DNA of 64,000 nt from assembly GCA_002406115.1 (NCBI GenBank), contig DHNC01000014.1:5404-69403 (forward strand), written 5' to 3'. The position numbers and the translations under genes were made by a program. Each line of letters begins with the position of its first letter. Position 1 is the stretch's first letter. The notes under the pieces are model-generated. The model did no database searches. It was given only the letters and a program-made list of their open reading frames with translations, and was not told the origin of the DNA. Below, one piece after another: positions 34,087-42,184 of this stretch. This DNA is from Christensenella sp. UBA4626. Lineage in GTDB: Bacteria; Bacillota; Clostridia; Christensenellales; UBA1242.

Positions 34087-35061
34087 ATGTTCAATATTGC
34101 TGTGATTGGTGCCACCGGTTTGGTTGGCAGAAAGACGTTACAAATAATTGAAGAGTTTGGTTTGCAAAACAACAATTTCTGTTTATTTGCAAGCAAAAAA
34201 AGTGTTGGCAAAAAATTGAAAATTGGCGGCAAAAAATATACCGTTGAATTTTTGGATAAGAACAATTTAGACAAACAAAAGTTTGACTTTGCCCTGTTTT
34301 GCGTAAAAGAAGATGTAAGCAAAATCTATGTTCCGAATCTTGCAAAACGAGGAACAAAGGTTATAGATTTTTCTTCCCTTTATCGGAAAAAATATCCGCT
34401 TATCGTGCCAGAAATAAATTTTATAGACGTACAAAACAGCAACATTATTTGCAATCCAAATTGTTCCACTGCCGAAAGTGTTATGGCGTTAAATTTGATA
34501 AGCAAAAAATTTGGGCTTGAATCAGTCAGATATTCGACTTATCAAGCCGTGAGTGGTGCCGGGCAAAAAGCGCTTAAAGATTTCAATCAAACCAATCCGG
34601 CAAAACTTAAAAAATTGGATTATCCGATTGTCAGCAATGTTATCCCATATATCGGGCAGATTGACAAGGACGGCTATTCCGGCGAAGAAAATAAAATGAT
34701 GTTTGAAACAAAAAAAATCCTACACCTTTTTGATACAAAAATCAGCGCAACCTGCATTCGTGTGCCAGTAAAAAATTGCCATACAATCGTCATTGATTTC
34801 ACCACAAAAAAGGCAGCCACAATTGCAAAATTGGAACAAATTTTAACTTCTAGTCCGGGTGTTAGATACTCTAAAGAAATTTTCCCGATGCCAATGCTTG
34901 CAAACGGACAAAACGACGTTTTTGTGGGCAGATTAAGGCAAAATAGAGATATAAAAAATTCGTTTTCAATGGTGGTTTGTGCAGACAATTTGCGAAAAGG
35001 TGCCAGTCTTAACGCTGTGCAAATTTTGAAAAAGTTGATTGAGGCAAAAAATGAAATTTAA
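34087..35061 (+). CDS. asd: Aspartate-semialdehyde dehydrogenase
   Basis: The 324-aa enzyme reduces aspartyl phosphate to aspartate semialdehyde for lysine, diaminopimelate and threonine. The NADP-binding motif VIGATGLVGRKTLQIIEE is at residues 5-22, the catalytic cysteine in ICNPNCSTAESVMALN near 127 and the catalytic histidine region in RVPVKNCHTIVIDF near 225. The usual Asd pattern around the histidine is RVPVxxGHS; here it is RVPVKNCHT. It overlaps the dapA start by 11 bp. Confidence 0.95.
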   Translation: MFNIAVIGATGLVGRKTLQIIEEFGLQNNNFCLFASKKSVGKKLKIGGKKYTVEFLDKNNLDKQKFDFALFCVKEDVSKIYVPNLAKRGTKVIDFSSLYRKKYPLIVPEINFIDVQNSNIICNPNCSTAESVMALNLISKKFGLESVRYSTYQAVSGAGQKALKDFNQTNPAKLKKLDYPIVSNVIPYIGQIDKDGYSGEENKMMFETKKILHLFDTKISATCIRVPVKNCHTIVIDFTTKKAATIAKLEQILTSSPGVRYSKEIFPMPMLANGQNDVFVGRLRQNRDIKNSFSMVVCADNLRKGASLNAVQILKKLIEAKNEI

Positions 35062-35944
35062 AACCTGTACCGCTTTGGTCACACCTTTTGATAAAACTGG
35101 CAAAGTTGATTTTGAGGCATTGACAAAACTAATCAAAGCCCAAATTGAAAGCAAAATTGACGCCATTCTTTTGTTGGGGACAACGGGCGAAAGCCCCACT
35201 GTTAATTTTCATGAGCGAGAGCAAATAATCAAGTTTTGCATAGAAAAAATCAACAAGCAATGTTTGGTTTTTGTTGGATGCGGAAGCAATGACACCGACA
35301 TCGCCGTCAAACTTGTTAAGCAAGCAAAAAAGTTGGGTGCAGATGCCGCTGTGATTGTCACGCCTTTTTACAACAAATGCACGCAAAAAGGTCTGTTTGA
35401 GCATTACAAAATCATAAATGACAAAGGCAAATTTCCTTTCATTGTATATAACGTTCCAAGCCGAACCGGACTTAATTTGGAGCCAGAAACTTTAAGCCAA
35501 CTTGAACAACTTAGCCAAATGATTGGTTTGAAAGAGGCCTCTGGCGATGTCAATCACATACTAAATGTTTTGGATAAACACACAAAGCCTGTTTACAGCG
35601 GCAACGATAAATACAACCATTTGTTTTTAACTCATGGCGGTGATGGCTGCATAAGCGTTTTGAGCAACGCCTATCCGGACGCAATCGTTAAACAATGGCA
35701 AAACTATACCACCAGTTATAATCAGCACAAAAAGTATTTCGAATTGAACAATTTGCTGTTTTGCGAAGTAAATCCTATACCTATCAAGTTTTTGTTGCAC
35801 GAAATCGGTATGTGTGAAAATGTTGTTCGTCCGCCCCTTACTCGGCTAAGTTTGAACAATCAAAGCAAAATTTTAAATGCAGTTGAAAAATTAAATAATA
35901 AATCAACCAACGCTAATATATTAAAATATAAAATAAATTTTTAA
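35051..35944 (+). CDS. dapA: 4-hydroxy-tetrahydrodipicolinate synthase
   Basis: The 297-aa TIM-barrel enzyme condenses pyruvate with aspartate semialdehyde. It shows GTTGESPTVNFHER near residue 43, the catalytic tyrosine in VYNVPSRTGLNL near 135 and the Schiff-base lysine in MIGLKEASGDVNHI near 163. I chose the ATG at 35051, inside the end of asd, because GAGGC precedes it and the family N-terminus KTCTALVTPF follows at once; an ATG four codons upstream is less well placed. Confidence 0.95.
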   Translation: MKFKTCTALVTPFDKTGKVDFEALTKLIKAQIESKIDAILLLGTTGESPTVNFHEREQIIKFCIEKINKQCLVFVGCGSNDTDIAVKLVKQAKKLGADAAVIVTPFYNKCTQKGLFEHYKIINDKGKFPFIVYNVPSRTGLNLEPETLSQLEQLSQMIGLKEASGDVNHILNVLDKHTKPVYSGNDKYNHLFLTHGGDGCISVLSNAYPDAIVKQWQNYTTSYNQHKKYFELNNLLFCEVNPIPIKFLLHEIGMCENVVRPPLTRLSLNNQSKILNAVEKLNNKSTNANILKYKINF

Positions 35945-36139
35945 AAAAATTGCAATTTATTGCTTAAAAATTAAATTTTTACGTAAAAAATATGATTTTT
36001 TATTCCAAATTATTAAAAAAATAATTTTTTTGAGATTTTTAAAAATATAAATTGTTTGGATTGTTTAAAATAGCAAAATTATCAAAAAATAAATAATTAA
36101 AAATATTTTATATTTCGCAATAACTTTTTAAGAGGTTTT
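35945..36139. other. AT-rich gap between dapA and dapB
   Basis: About 195 bp with runs of A and T and no reading frame or strong hairpin. It splits the lysine genes into asd-dapA and dapB-lysC blocks. Confidence 0.5.
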
Positions 36140-36787
36140 ATGAAAGTTCTTTTAATCGGCAGCAAAGGACGAATGGGCAAACAAATGCAAAATTACATGA
36201 CCCAAAATGAGATTGAATATTTTGCTGTGGACAAAGATAATTTTTCACTTGCCGAAGAAGTCAAATTTGATGTTATAGTGGACTTTTCCACTCCGGACGC
36301 ATTGATGCAAAATCTCAGATTGGCAGTCAAAATACAAAAGCCAATTCTGATTGCAACAACTGGGCATGATGACAGAAATGAACATATGCTCAAACTTGCA
36401 AGTAAAAAAATTCCTGTTGCTGTCTGCCCTAATTTGAGTGTCGGGATTATGGTTTTAAACAAGATGTTAAAAGCCTTTCAGGCGATCAAAGATTTTGATT
36501 TTGTTTTAACCGAAGTCCACCACAAACAAAAACGTGACAACCCAAGCGGAACGGCAAAGCAACTTTTAAGCCAACTTAAAACTATAGACATTTCCGCTGA
36601 CACCTTTGCTGTTAGAGCTGGCAATGTTTTTGGCGAACACGAGATATCCGCTTATGGAAAAAATGAGATTGTATCTATAAAACATATAGCAACTTCAAGA
36701 GATTGTTTTTGTGAAGGTGCTATTAAAGTTTGTGAAAAACTTATAGGCAAACCTAACGGCGTTTACTCAATTGAGGATTTGCTATGA
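36140..36787 (+). CDS. dapB: 4-hydroxy-tetrahydrodipicolinate reductase
   Basis: The 215-aa enzyme has the dinucleotide motif VLLIGSKGRMGKQM at residues 3-16, the D-FSTPDALM segment, and the catalytic block LTEVHHKQKRDNPSGTAKQLL near 138 including the H-H-x-x-K motif. It is shorter than the 240-270 aa enzymes of proteobacteria but close to short Clostridia forms. Its stop overlaps the lysC start by 4 bp. AAGAGG precedes the start. Confidence 0.94.
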   Translation: MKVLLIGSKGRMGKQMQNYMTQNEIEYFAVDKDNFSLAEEVKFDVIVDFSTPDALMQNLRLAVKIQKPILIATTGHDDRNEHMLKLASKKIPVAVCPNLSVGIMVLNKMLKAFQAIKDFDFVLTEVHHKQKRDNPSGTAKQLLSQLKTIDISADTFAVRAGNVFGEHEISAYGKNEIVSIKHIATSRDCFCEGAIKVCEKLIGKPNGVYSIEDLL

Positions 36788-37827
36788 TTGTTTCAAAATT
36801 TGGCGGTTCCGCAACAACAAACAATAAAAGCATTGAAAATGTTAAGCAACTTTCCAAAAACACAGATAGAAATATTTTTGTTTTTTCCGCAATAGGCAAA
36901 AATTCAAAAAATGATGAAAAAATTACAGACTTGCTTTATAATTACACAAAAATCAACCCAAAAAACAAAAAAGCTCAAGAAAAAATCAAAAATCAAATAA
37001 TTTTAAAATTCAATCAATTGTGCAGATTTACCAAAATTGATATGGATATTCCATCTCAAATAAACAAATTTTGTGCTAAATTTATGGTTGATAATGATGT
37101 GGACTTTTTTGTTTCACGTGGCGAATATTTAACAAGTTTAATTATGAGCAAATATTTAGATATCAAATTTGTCCCTGCTGAAAATGCCATATTTTTAAAA
37201 AATGGAAAAATAAATTGGCAAAAGACAGAACAAAATCTTAAAAAACTTATATTAAAACATAAACGAATTGTCATCCCTGGATTTTATGCTATGAATGAAA
37301 TTGCAACATCCAAAAGCATAAATTCAATTGGGGTTAACAAAAAAATCAAACTTTTCACCCGTGGTGGAAGTGATTTGACCGGTGCAATTATTTCAAAATG
37401 TTTGGGGGTTGGCATCTATGAAAACTGGACGGACGTCGATGGGATTTACCCTATTAACCCAAATCTTAAAAAAACTGAAATAATTGGCGAAATGTCATAT
37501 AACGATTTAAAAGTTATGACCGCTTTTGACGCAAATGTTATACAAAAAGATTGCGCAAAAATTTTGAATGGAACTGGCACACTTTTAGAAATTAAAAACA
37601 TTTTTAACCTTAAAGACCAAGGAAGCAGGATTTCTTCAACATATCTTAGTCCAGCCGAATACATAGTTTATAAGCAAACAAAGAGCAGCACTCTTATAAA
37701 ATCTCAAATGAATGATGGCACAACTTTTAATATAAAATTGCCAAAAGATTTTAATCTCAATTTGCTTTACGATTTACACAAAAAACTTAAATCACTCGAC
37801 AATAATTTGACAAAAAACTTAAAATAA
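36784..37827 (+). CDS. lysC: Aspartate kinase lacking ACT regulatory domains
   Basis: The 347-aa protein has the aspartokinase catalytic domain: VSKFGGSATTNNKSIENV at the start, FVSRGEYLTSLIMSKYL near 105, LFTRGGSDLTGAII near 197 and ENWTDVDGIYPINP near 217. Normal bacterial aspartokinases are 400-450 aa with two ACT domains that bind lysine or threonine. Here only about 50 residues follow the catalytic core and they do not look like an ACT domain. Feedback control by lysine is therefore probably absent. The reading frame ends cleanly and no further ACT-like frame follows, so this is not an obvious frameshift. Confidence 0.88.
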   Translation: MIVSKFGGSATTNNKSIENVKQLSKNTDRNIFVFSAIGKNSKNDEKITDLLYNYTKINPKNKKAQEKIKNQIILKFNQLCRFTKIDMDIPSQINKFCAKFMVDNDVDFFVSRGEYLTSLIMSKYLDIKFVPAENAIFLKNGKINWQKTEQNLKKLILKHKRIVIPGFYAMNEIATSKSINSIGVNKKIKLFTRGGSDLTGAIISKCLGVGIYENWTDVDGIYPINPNLKKTEIIGEMSYNDLKVMTAFDANVIQKDCAKILNGTGTLLEIKNIFNLKDQGSRISSTYLSPAEYIVYKQTKSSTLIKSQMNDGTTFNIKLPKDFNLNLLYDLHKKLKSLDNNLTKNLK

Positions 37828-37941
37828 ACTCTATTTAGCTTAGAATTTTGACGTTTTTTATCTATTTTGATGAGAAATAGCACAAATATTTGCTTTAAAA
37901 TTAAAAAAATGATATTATTTCTTTTGTGATTTGGAGGATTT

Positions 37942-38586
37942 ATGGAAGATTATGATATCAATATTGTGATTGGACAGAATTTGCAAAAATTAAGACGTAA
38001 CATGAAATTAACCCAACTTGAACTTGCTGAAAAATTCAATTATTCTGACAAGTCTATTTCAAAATGGGAAAAGGGCGAATCTTTGCCAAGTGTTGACGTA
38101 TTGTATAAATTAGCAAAATTTTATGGCGTTACCATTGACGCACTGACAAACGACAAAGACCCTTTGCCTCAAAATGAGGAAACTGTTAAAGAAAAGGACA
38201 AATTATTCCCAACAAAGTTGATTATCACCTTGCTTGCCGTGAGCACAATTTGGATTGCTGCAACTATCCTCTTTGTGTGTTTGAAAATAACTTTAAACAT
38301 CAGCCCATACATGGTTTTTGTATGGTCAGTGCCAGCATCTTGTATTTTGCTTATAATTTTCAACGGAATTTGGGGCAAGCGCCAGTGGTTGTTTTGGATA
38401 TTGTCAATTATGCTGTGGTCATTGCTCGTAAGCCTGCATTTGCAACTGATAGATTTGCACATTTGGCCAATATATTTCATTGGCATTCCTCTTCAAATAG
38501 CCTTCATCCTTTGGGGCGCCCTTTTGAGGAAACCAAAAACCAAACACCACAAATCCACCCCTCAACCCCCACAAGACAATAAATAA
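37942..38586 (+). CDS. XRE helix-turn-helix protein with membrane domain
   Basis: The 214-aa protein has an N-terminal XRE domain (IGQNLQKLRRNMKLTQLELAEKFNYSDKSISKWEKGESLPSVDVLYKLAKFYGVTIDALT, residues about 9-67), then four hydrophobic segments between about residues 95 and 200 and a proline- and lysine-rich tail. This fused regulator-membrane layout is common in gut Bacillota and presumably ties DNA binding to a membrane signal. No adjacent partner gene is evident. TTGGAGGA precedes the start. Confidence 0.85.
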   Translation: MEDYDINIVIGQNLQKLRRNMKLTQLELAEKFNYSDKSISKWEKGESLPSVDVLYKLAKFYGVTIDALTNDKDPLPQNEETVKEKDKLFPTKLIITLLAVSTIWIAATILFVCLKITLNISPYMVFVWSVPASCILLIIFNGIWGKRQWLFWILSIMLWSLLVSLHLQLIDLHIWPIYFIGIPLQIAFILWGALLRKPKTKHHKSTPQPPQDNK

Positions 38587-38611
38587 AAAACAAATTAAAG
38601 TTTAAGACAAA

Positions 38612-38676
38612 AAATAGATCAATAAATTTAGTTAGGCCTCAAATGTAGACCGACACCAACTTATTGATCTTTTTTA
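38612..38676. terminator. Bidirectional terminator
   Basis: AGATCAATAA (38616-38625) pairs with TTATTGATCT (38661-38670) with flanking A and T runs, between two convergent genes. The 35-base loop is longer than usual. Confidence 0.6.
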
Positions 38677-38706
38677 ACTTTTTAAATTTTTAAAATATTC
38701 TATATT

Positions 38707-39411
38707 TTATTGTTTGTTTTCATCCGCATCCTGCAATTCAGCCTGATTTGTTTCTTTTGATACAGATTCATTCAATTTATTTTTCCTTTTATTTACAAAA
38801 TGCTTGATAATTGCGATTAAAATAATCAAGACAATCAACATTAAGAAAATGTAAAACAGCCAATCATTTAACGCCGGGAAAAACTCCAAAATAAGTGTAA
38901 CCAACAGACCGGCGACAACATTCCCCGCCATAACAGACAAGCAAGTTGAGATGTAATCTAAACCCAAAAACAACGCAACGCAAGTGCCCATCCATACTCC
39001 CGTAAAAGGCAAAGGAATCGCTACAAAAGCAAACACACCAAGCAATTTTTTCCACCAGGATTTTGTAAATTTTGCACCTTGTTCATCCGCTCCATTGATA
39101 GTTTGAGCCTTGCTTTTAACCTTGTTTTCAATTGCCATGGCAAGTTTGTGGAAAAGTTTTGTGCGTTTAAGCCAATTTATGATTGGCAAAAATATCAAAG
39201 CGATGATAGGAACAACCGCACAACTTCCAAGCAAACTCCAACCAAAAGCAGTCCAGTTATTCATTGCTATTTCTTTCCAAAAGCCAGTGTTTGTTGCAAA
39301 AGGTATCGCACCACGCAACTCAATTACAGGCAGCATTGAAATCAAAACAGTCGCCAAAACAATATTTTCGCCAAATATGTTGTGAAAAACTGTATGTATA
39401 AATTCTGTCAT
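38707..39411 (-). CDS. Small multidrug export family membrane protein
   Basis: The 234-aa protein matches the Sm_multidrug_ex/COG2426 family: LVSMLPVIELRGAIPFA near residue 25 is the hallmark motif, followed by several membrane helices (IIALIFLPIINWLKRTKLFHKL, VFAFVAIPLPFTGVWMGTCVALFLGLD). The charged C-terminal 40 residues are cytoplasmic-like. The family name rests on weak evidence and transport has not been well proven. A GGGGAA ribosome binding site precedes the ATG. Confidence 0.82.
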   Translation of the reverse strand: MTEFIHTVFHNIFGENIVLATVLISMLPVIELRGAIPFATNTGFWKEIAMNNWTAFGWSLLGSCAVVPIIALIFLPIINWLKRTKLFHKLAMAIENKVKSKAQTINGADEQGAKFTKSWWKKLLGVFAFVAIPLPFTGVWMGTCVALFLGLDYISTCLSVMAGNVVAGLLVTLILEFFPALNDWLFYIFLMLIVLIILIAIIKHFVNKRKNKLNESVSKETNQAELQDADENKQ

Positions 39412-39616
39412 AAAATTCCCCAGTGTAATTTATAATTATTTTAAACTTTATTTGCTTAACTCTTCAAAAATTATAGTAAAAATTCCAACTTATACTAATA
39501 AATATTGGAGGGATAGTCAAGTAAAATGGAAATTATTGTGTTTTTTTGTAAAATGTTTAATTTTGTTTTTAAAATTTGAGTTGTTGTTGTATAATTAAAT
39601 TAAATATGGGGGCAAT

Positions 39617-40351
39617 ATGAAACTGGTTTATGTTATTGACACTGTCAGCGACATCAAAAACAAATTGGATCTTTTGAAATCGAAATTTGGCAATGAAATT
39701 TATTATGTTGTCAAAAGTCCTTTTCAGTCGCTTGTTAAATCGTTTGGATATAACATAAACGCATTATACACAAAAAATTTGGCAAAAGTCATCCACAATA
39801 TGCTGTTGAGTTGCCCTGTTGACGATATTGTGATTTGTTACAACAGTTTGGATTTCAACAATCAACTTTTAAACAGTTTTATCGGCAAAATTGGCAACGG
39901 CAAAAAGATTGTCAACCTTATGCCTAATTACAACTTTTTTGAGCAAATCGGCAACGGAACATACAATATTTACGTCAAATCAATGTTTAAAAATAAAGAT
40001 AGTTTGGCAAGCACCAAACTTCAATATATCCCAAGGGAATTTTTGCTTGAATTGCTGTCCACTCACTTTGCAAACAAAATGTTTGAAATCAATCCTCTCT
40101 ACGTCACAAATGTGTATATTGAGGACAAGGAAATCAATAAATCAGCAAAGACCAAACGACCTTTCAACAAATTTAGCCTGATTCCAATTATTGTTGCATT
40201 GCTCGTGGCTGCGGCTGCAATAACTGTTATGGCGTTTGTCAAAATTGGCTATTTGTTCTGGCTTGTTGTTGTGTTTGCACTGCTTTTGGATATCGTTTTG
40301 GCAATCATTTTCGACTGCAAAAGTAAATTTGACGCTCGGTTCTTGAACTGA
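39617..40351 (+). CDS. Protein of unknown function with C-terminal membrane anchor
   Basis: The 244-aa product has a soluble alpha/beta-like N-terminal part of about 185 residues (MKLVYVIDTVSDIKNKLDLL..., DDIVICYNSLDFNNQLLN) and a C-terminal pair of hydrophobic helices (FSLIPIIVALLVAAAAITVMAF and FWLVVVFALLLDIVLAIIF). I do not recognise the family. A TATAAT box at about 39590 and an ATGGGGG ribosome binding site precede it. The stop codon lies inside the first unit of a tandem 43-bp hairpin array, so the transcript ends in several successive hairpins. Confidence 0.7.
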   Translation: MKLVYVIDTVSDIKNKLDLLKSKFGNEIYYVVKSPFQSLVKSFGYNINALYTKNLAKVIHNMLLSCPVDDIVICYNSLDFNNQLLNSFIGKIGNGKKIVNLMPNYNFFEQIGNGTYNIYVKSMFKNKDSLASTKLQYIPREFLLELLSTHFANKMFEINPLYVTNVYIEDKEINKSAKTKRPFNKFSLIPIIVALLVAAAAITVMAFVKIGYLFWLVVVFALLLDIVLAIIFDCKSKFDARFLN

Positions 40352-40495
40352 GCGTTCTTAATACGTCAGTATTAAGTCGCCGAAACTTGAACTGAGCGTT
40401 CTTAATACGCTAGTATTAAGTCGCCGAAGTTGAACTGAGCGTTCTTAATACGCTAGTATTAAGTCGCCAAAGTTGAACTGAGCGTTCTTAATGTT
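40333..40495. repeat. Tandem 43/44-bp hairpin repeats (3.5 units)
   Basis: Units begin GAACTGAGCG at 40345, 40389, 40432 and 40475 (the last is partial). Each full unit contains the dyad CTTAATAC-N4-GTATTAAG and outer complementary AACT/AGTT ends. The first GAACTGAGCG also pairs with CGCTCGGTTC at 40333-40342 inside the preceding gene. The units repeat the TTGAACTGA that ends that gene (Leu-Asn-stop). Confidence 0.85.
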
Positions 40496-40500
40496 GCAAC

Positions 40501-40563
40501 AAAAAAAGGGCTTGTGTTTGAGTGCTACCCTACTGGGTAAACCTCACATTCAAGTCCTTTTTT
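40501..40563. terminator. Terminator after rpmA
   Basis: AAAAAAGGGCTTG and CAAGTCCTTTTTT arms flank an inner stem (GTGCTACCC with GGGTAAACCTCAC partly pairing). It lies 9 bp past the rpmA stop on the minus strand and can also end the upstream plus-strand transcript. Confidence 0.75.
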
Positions 40564-40571
40564 AAATTTCG

Positions 40572-40853
40572 TTAGATTTTTGCTTCTACTGTGGCAATCT
40601 TTCTGCCCCTAGCGTCACGTTTAAAGCGAACAACGCCATCAATTAAAGCAAACAATGTATAATCTTTGCCGCAACCAACGTTTGTTGATGGGTAGATCTT
40701 TGTTCCTCTTTGACGAACAATGATTGAACCAGCGTGAACAAATTGACCGTCGCCAGTTTTAACGCCAAGACGTTTTGATTCACTATCACGACCGTTCTTT
40801 GTGCTACCGCCACCTTTCTTGTGGGCAAACAATTGAATATTGAACTTAATCAT
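40572..40853 (-). CDS. rpmA: 50S ribosomal protein L27 with cleavable N-terminus
   Basis: The 93-aa protein starts [20 protein letters not shown]. The first nine or ten residues are the Bacillota-type extension removed by the Prp protease before HKKGG. The core matches L27 ([32 protein letters not shown]). The gene follows prp and rplU, the conserved order. Confidence 0.97.
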   Translation of the reverse strand: MIKFNIQLFAHKKGGGSTKNGRDSESKRLGVKTGDGQFVHAGSIIVRQRGTKIYPSTNVGCGKDYTLFALIDGVVRFKRDARGRKIATVEAKI

Positions 40854-40855
40854 AG

Positions 40856-41167
40856 TTACTCCTTTATTTTAATGTACTTTTTGTACTCGCCTGCAATTTG
40901 TTTGAGAGACAGATAAGCGCTTTTCATGAGGATTTGTGCTTGCTTGTCGCTTCCGTCAACGGAAATACGCATAAACGGAACATCTTCGTCAATCGCAAAA
41001 TCGACCTTGGTTTTGACGACATCGGTCAAACCATTCAAAGTCATCTGCATGATTGAAGAAACCGCACTGCACACAATGTCCTGCCCCGCCTCTGCATAAC
41101 CAGAGTGACCTTTGGCTTGAATTGAACAAATTGTATCGTTAGACTTTAAAATTGTTAAGTTAATCAT
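40856..41167 (-). CDS. prp: Ribosomal-processing cysteine protease Prp
   Basis: The 103-aa protein has the catalytic histidine and cysteine in [22 protein letters not shown] (residues about 19-40). It removes the N-terminal extension of L27, whose gene is next. It lies 3 bp after rplU and 2 bp before rpmA, so the three are one transcript. Confidence 0.95.
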   Translation of the reverse strand: MINLTILKSNDTICSIQAKGHSGYAEAGQDIVCSAVSSIMQMTLNGLTDVVKTKVDFAIDEDVPFMRISVDGSDKQAQILMKSAYLSLKQIAGEYKKYIKIKE

Positions 41168-41170
41168 CTA

Positions 41171-41476
41171 TTAACCTATGCTTTCGATTGTAATTTTTGT
41201 GTATGGTTGTCTGTGACCTTGTTTTTTACGTTCGTTTTTCTTTGCTTTGTATTTGTAAACAGTGATTTTCTTATCCAAAACGTGTTCAACAACTTTGGCA
41301 CTAACAACAACATTTTTTACAACAGGGTTGCCAACTTTTGATTTGCTGCCATCAACAACCATAAGCACTGGGAAAGTTACAACTTCACCTGCTTCTGCGT
41401 TAAGACGATCAACAACAATTGTATTGCCGGCTTCAACTTTATATTGTTTACCTGAAATATTTGCTATTGCGTACAT
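41171..41476 (-). CDS. rplU: 50S ribosomal protein L21
   Basis: The 101-aa protein starts MYAIANISGKQYKVEAGNTI and ends with HRQPYTKITIESIG, the L21 signature. It is first in the rplU-prp-rpmA operon, after a leader of about 73 nt and a strong TAGGAGGT ribosome binding site. Confidence 0.97.
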   Translation of the reverse strand: MYAIANISGKQYKVEAGNTIVVDRLNAEAGEVVTFPVLMVVDGSKSKVGNPVVKNVVVSAKVVEHVLDKKITVYKYKAKKNERKKQGHRQPYTKITIESIG

Positions 41477-41585
41477 ACTAGTTACCTCCTATAAAGACTC
41501 ACTTTTAAGGCACTCTAAGAGATTTAAAGCCTGTTCAACGTGGTACTACATTGGCTAGTATAACAAAAGACGACAAGATTGTCAA
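41477..41585 (-). promoter_or_regulatory. rplU promoter and leader RNA
   Basis: On the minus strand TTGACA (41580-41585) and TATACT (41557-41562) have a 17-bp spacer. The leader of about 73 nt can pair AGGC with GCCT around an AAATCTCTTAGAG stretch. Bacillota often carry an L21 leader that mediates autoregulation; this one may be such a leader, but I could not verify the consensus. Confidence 0.65.
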
Positions 41586-41590
41586 CAGTT

Positions 41591-41747
41591 TAACCGCAAA
41601 TTTTGCCCCACTTTCTTCCGCCCCGAGACAAATAATGTTTGATAGTCCGCTCGCCTTGTGTCCCCTCAGGGGTCCCCAAAAAACTTACGTTTTTAGGTGC
41701 GTTTGCCTGGGGAAGGTTGGTACGATTATGTTTAATAATCCGCTCGC
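41591..41747. repeat. Mosaic repeat segment upstream of the inverted-repeat element
   Basis: A segment (A)ATAATGTTTGATAGTCCGCTCG then CCTTGTGTCCC near 41633-41664 is repeated as ATTATGTTTAATAATCCGCTCG then CCTCGTGTCCC near 41725-41756. The 28 bases TGTCCCCTCAGGGGTCCCCA plus AAAAACTT at 41659-41686 recur exactly at 44556-44583. No gene is seen. Confidence 0.7.
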
Positions 41748-41911
41748 CTCGTGTCCCCTTGTGAGGGGAAGGTTGGTAAAACGCTTGCGTTTTAACAAAG
41801 GGTAGTTTATTTTAGTCCTCTTTTGTTTAGCTTTTTAAATAGGATGTTATTGTAACTACCCTTTGGTACTCGTAAACTCGTACCAACCTTCCCCTCACAA
41901 GGGGACACGAG
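41748..41911. mobile_element. 164-bp MITE-like element with 30-bp perfect inverted ends
   Basis: The ends 41748-41777 (CTCGTGTCCCCTTGTGAGGG and ten more bases) and 41882-41911 are perfect inverted complements over 30 bp. A second 11-bp inverted pair (AAAGGGTAGTT, 41797-41807 and 41854-41864) lies inside. No reading frame or obvious target-site duplication is visible. The structure fits a non-autonomous element or an intergenic palindromic repeat. Confidence 0.7.
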
Positions 41912-41968
41912 ATTGCTATGGCGACAGTTGCAACGTTGCCACCCTGAGCAAGTTCCTAGGATAAAGCC

Positions 41969-42069
41969 CTGTCACCCTGAGCGTAGTCGAAGGGTCTCTA
42001 TGCTTCGCACAGGCTTATCATGTGTCCTGAGATCCTTCGACTACGCTAACGCTCCGCTCAGGATGACAG
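41969..42069. repeat. Palindromic CTGTCACCCTGAGCG repeat element
   Basis: The left arm CTGTCACCCTGAGCG-TAGTCGAAGGGTCTC (41969-41998) pairs with GAGATCCTTCGACTACGCT...CTCAGGATGACAG (42029-42069), the right arm having nine extra bases. A 69-bp part (42000-42068) is 93% identical to 44461-44529. A further fragment (CACCCTGAGCAAG) lies near 41940. Repeats with this core are known to be dispersed in many gut bacterial genomes. Confidence 0.75.
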
Positions 42070-42184
42070 CATCATACTTAACCACAACAAAAAAGTACCA
42101 ATCTATTTGGTACTTTTTTGTATTTAAATACAGCTTTTAACATATTAACATTTAAGGAGTTTTAACAATTTTTTATTCAAACCT

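Noticed and set aside
40345..40495. CRISPR array
   Set aside because: The 43-bp units follow each other with no variable spacers.
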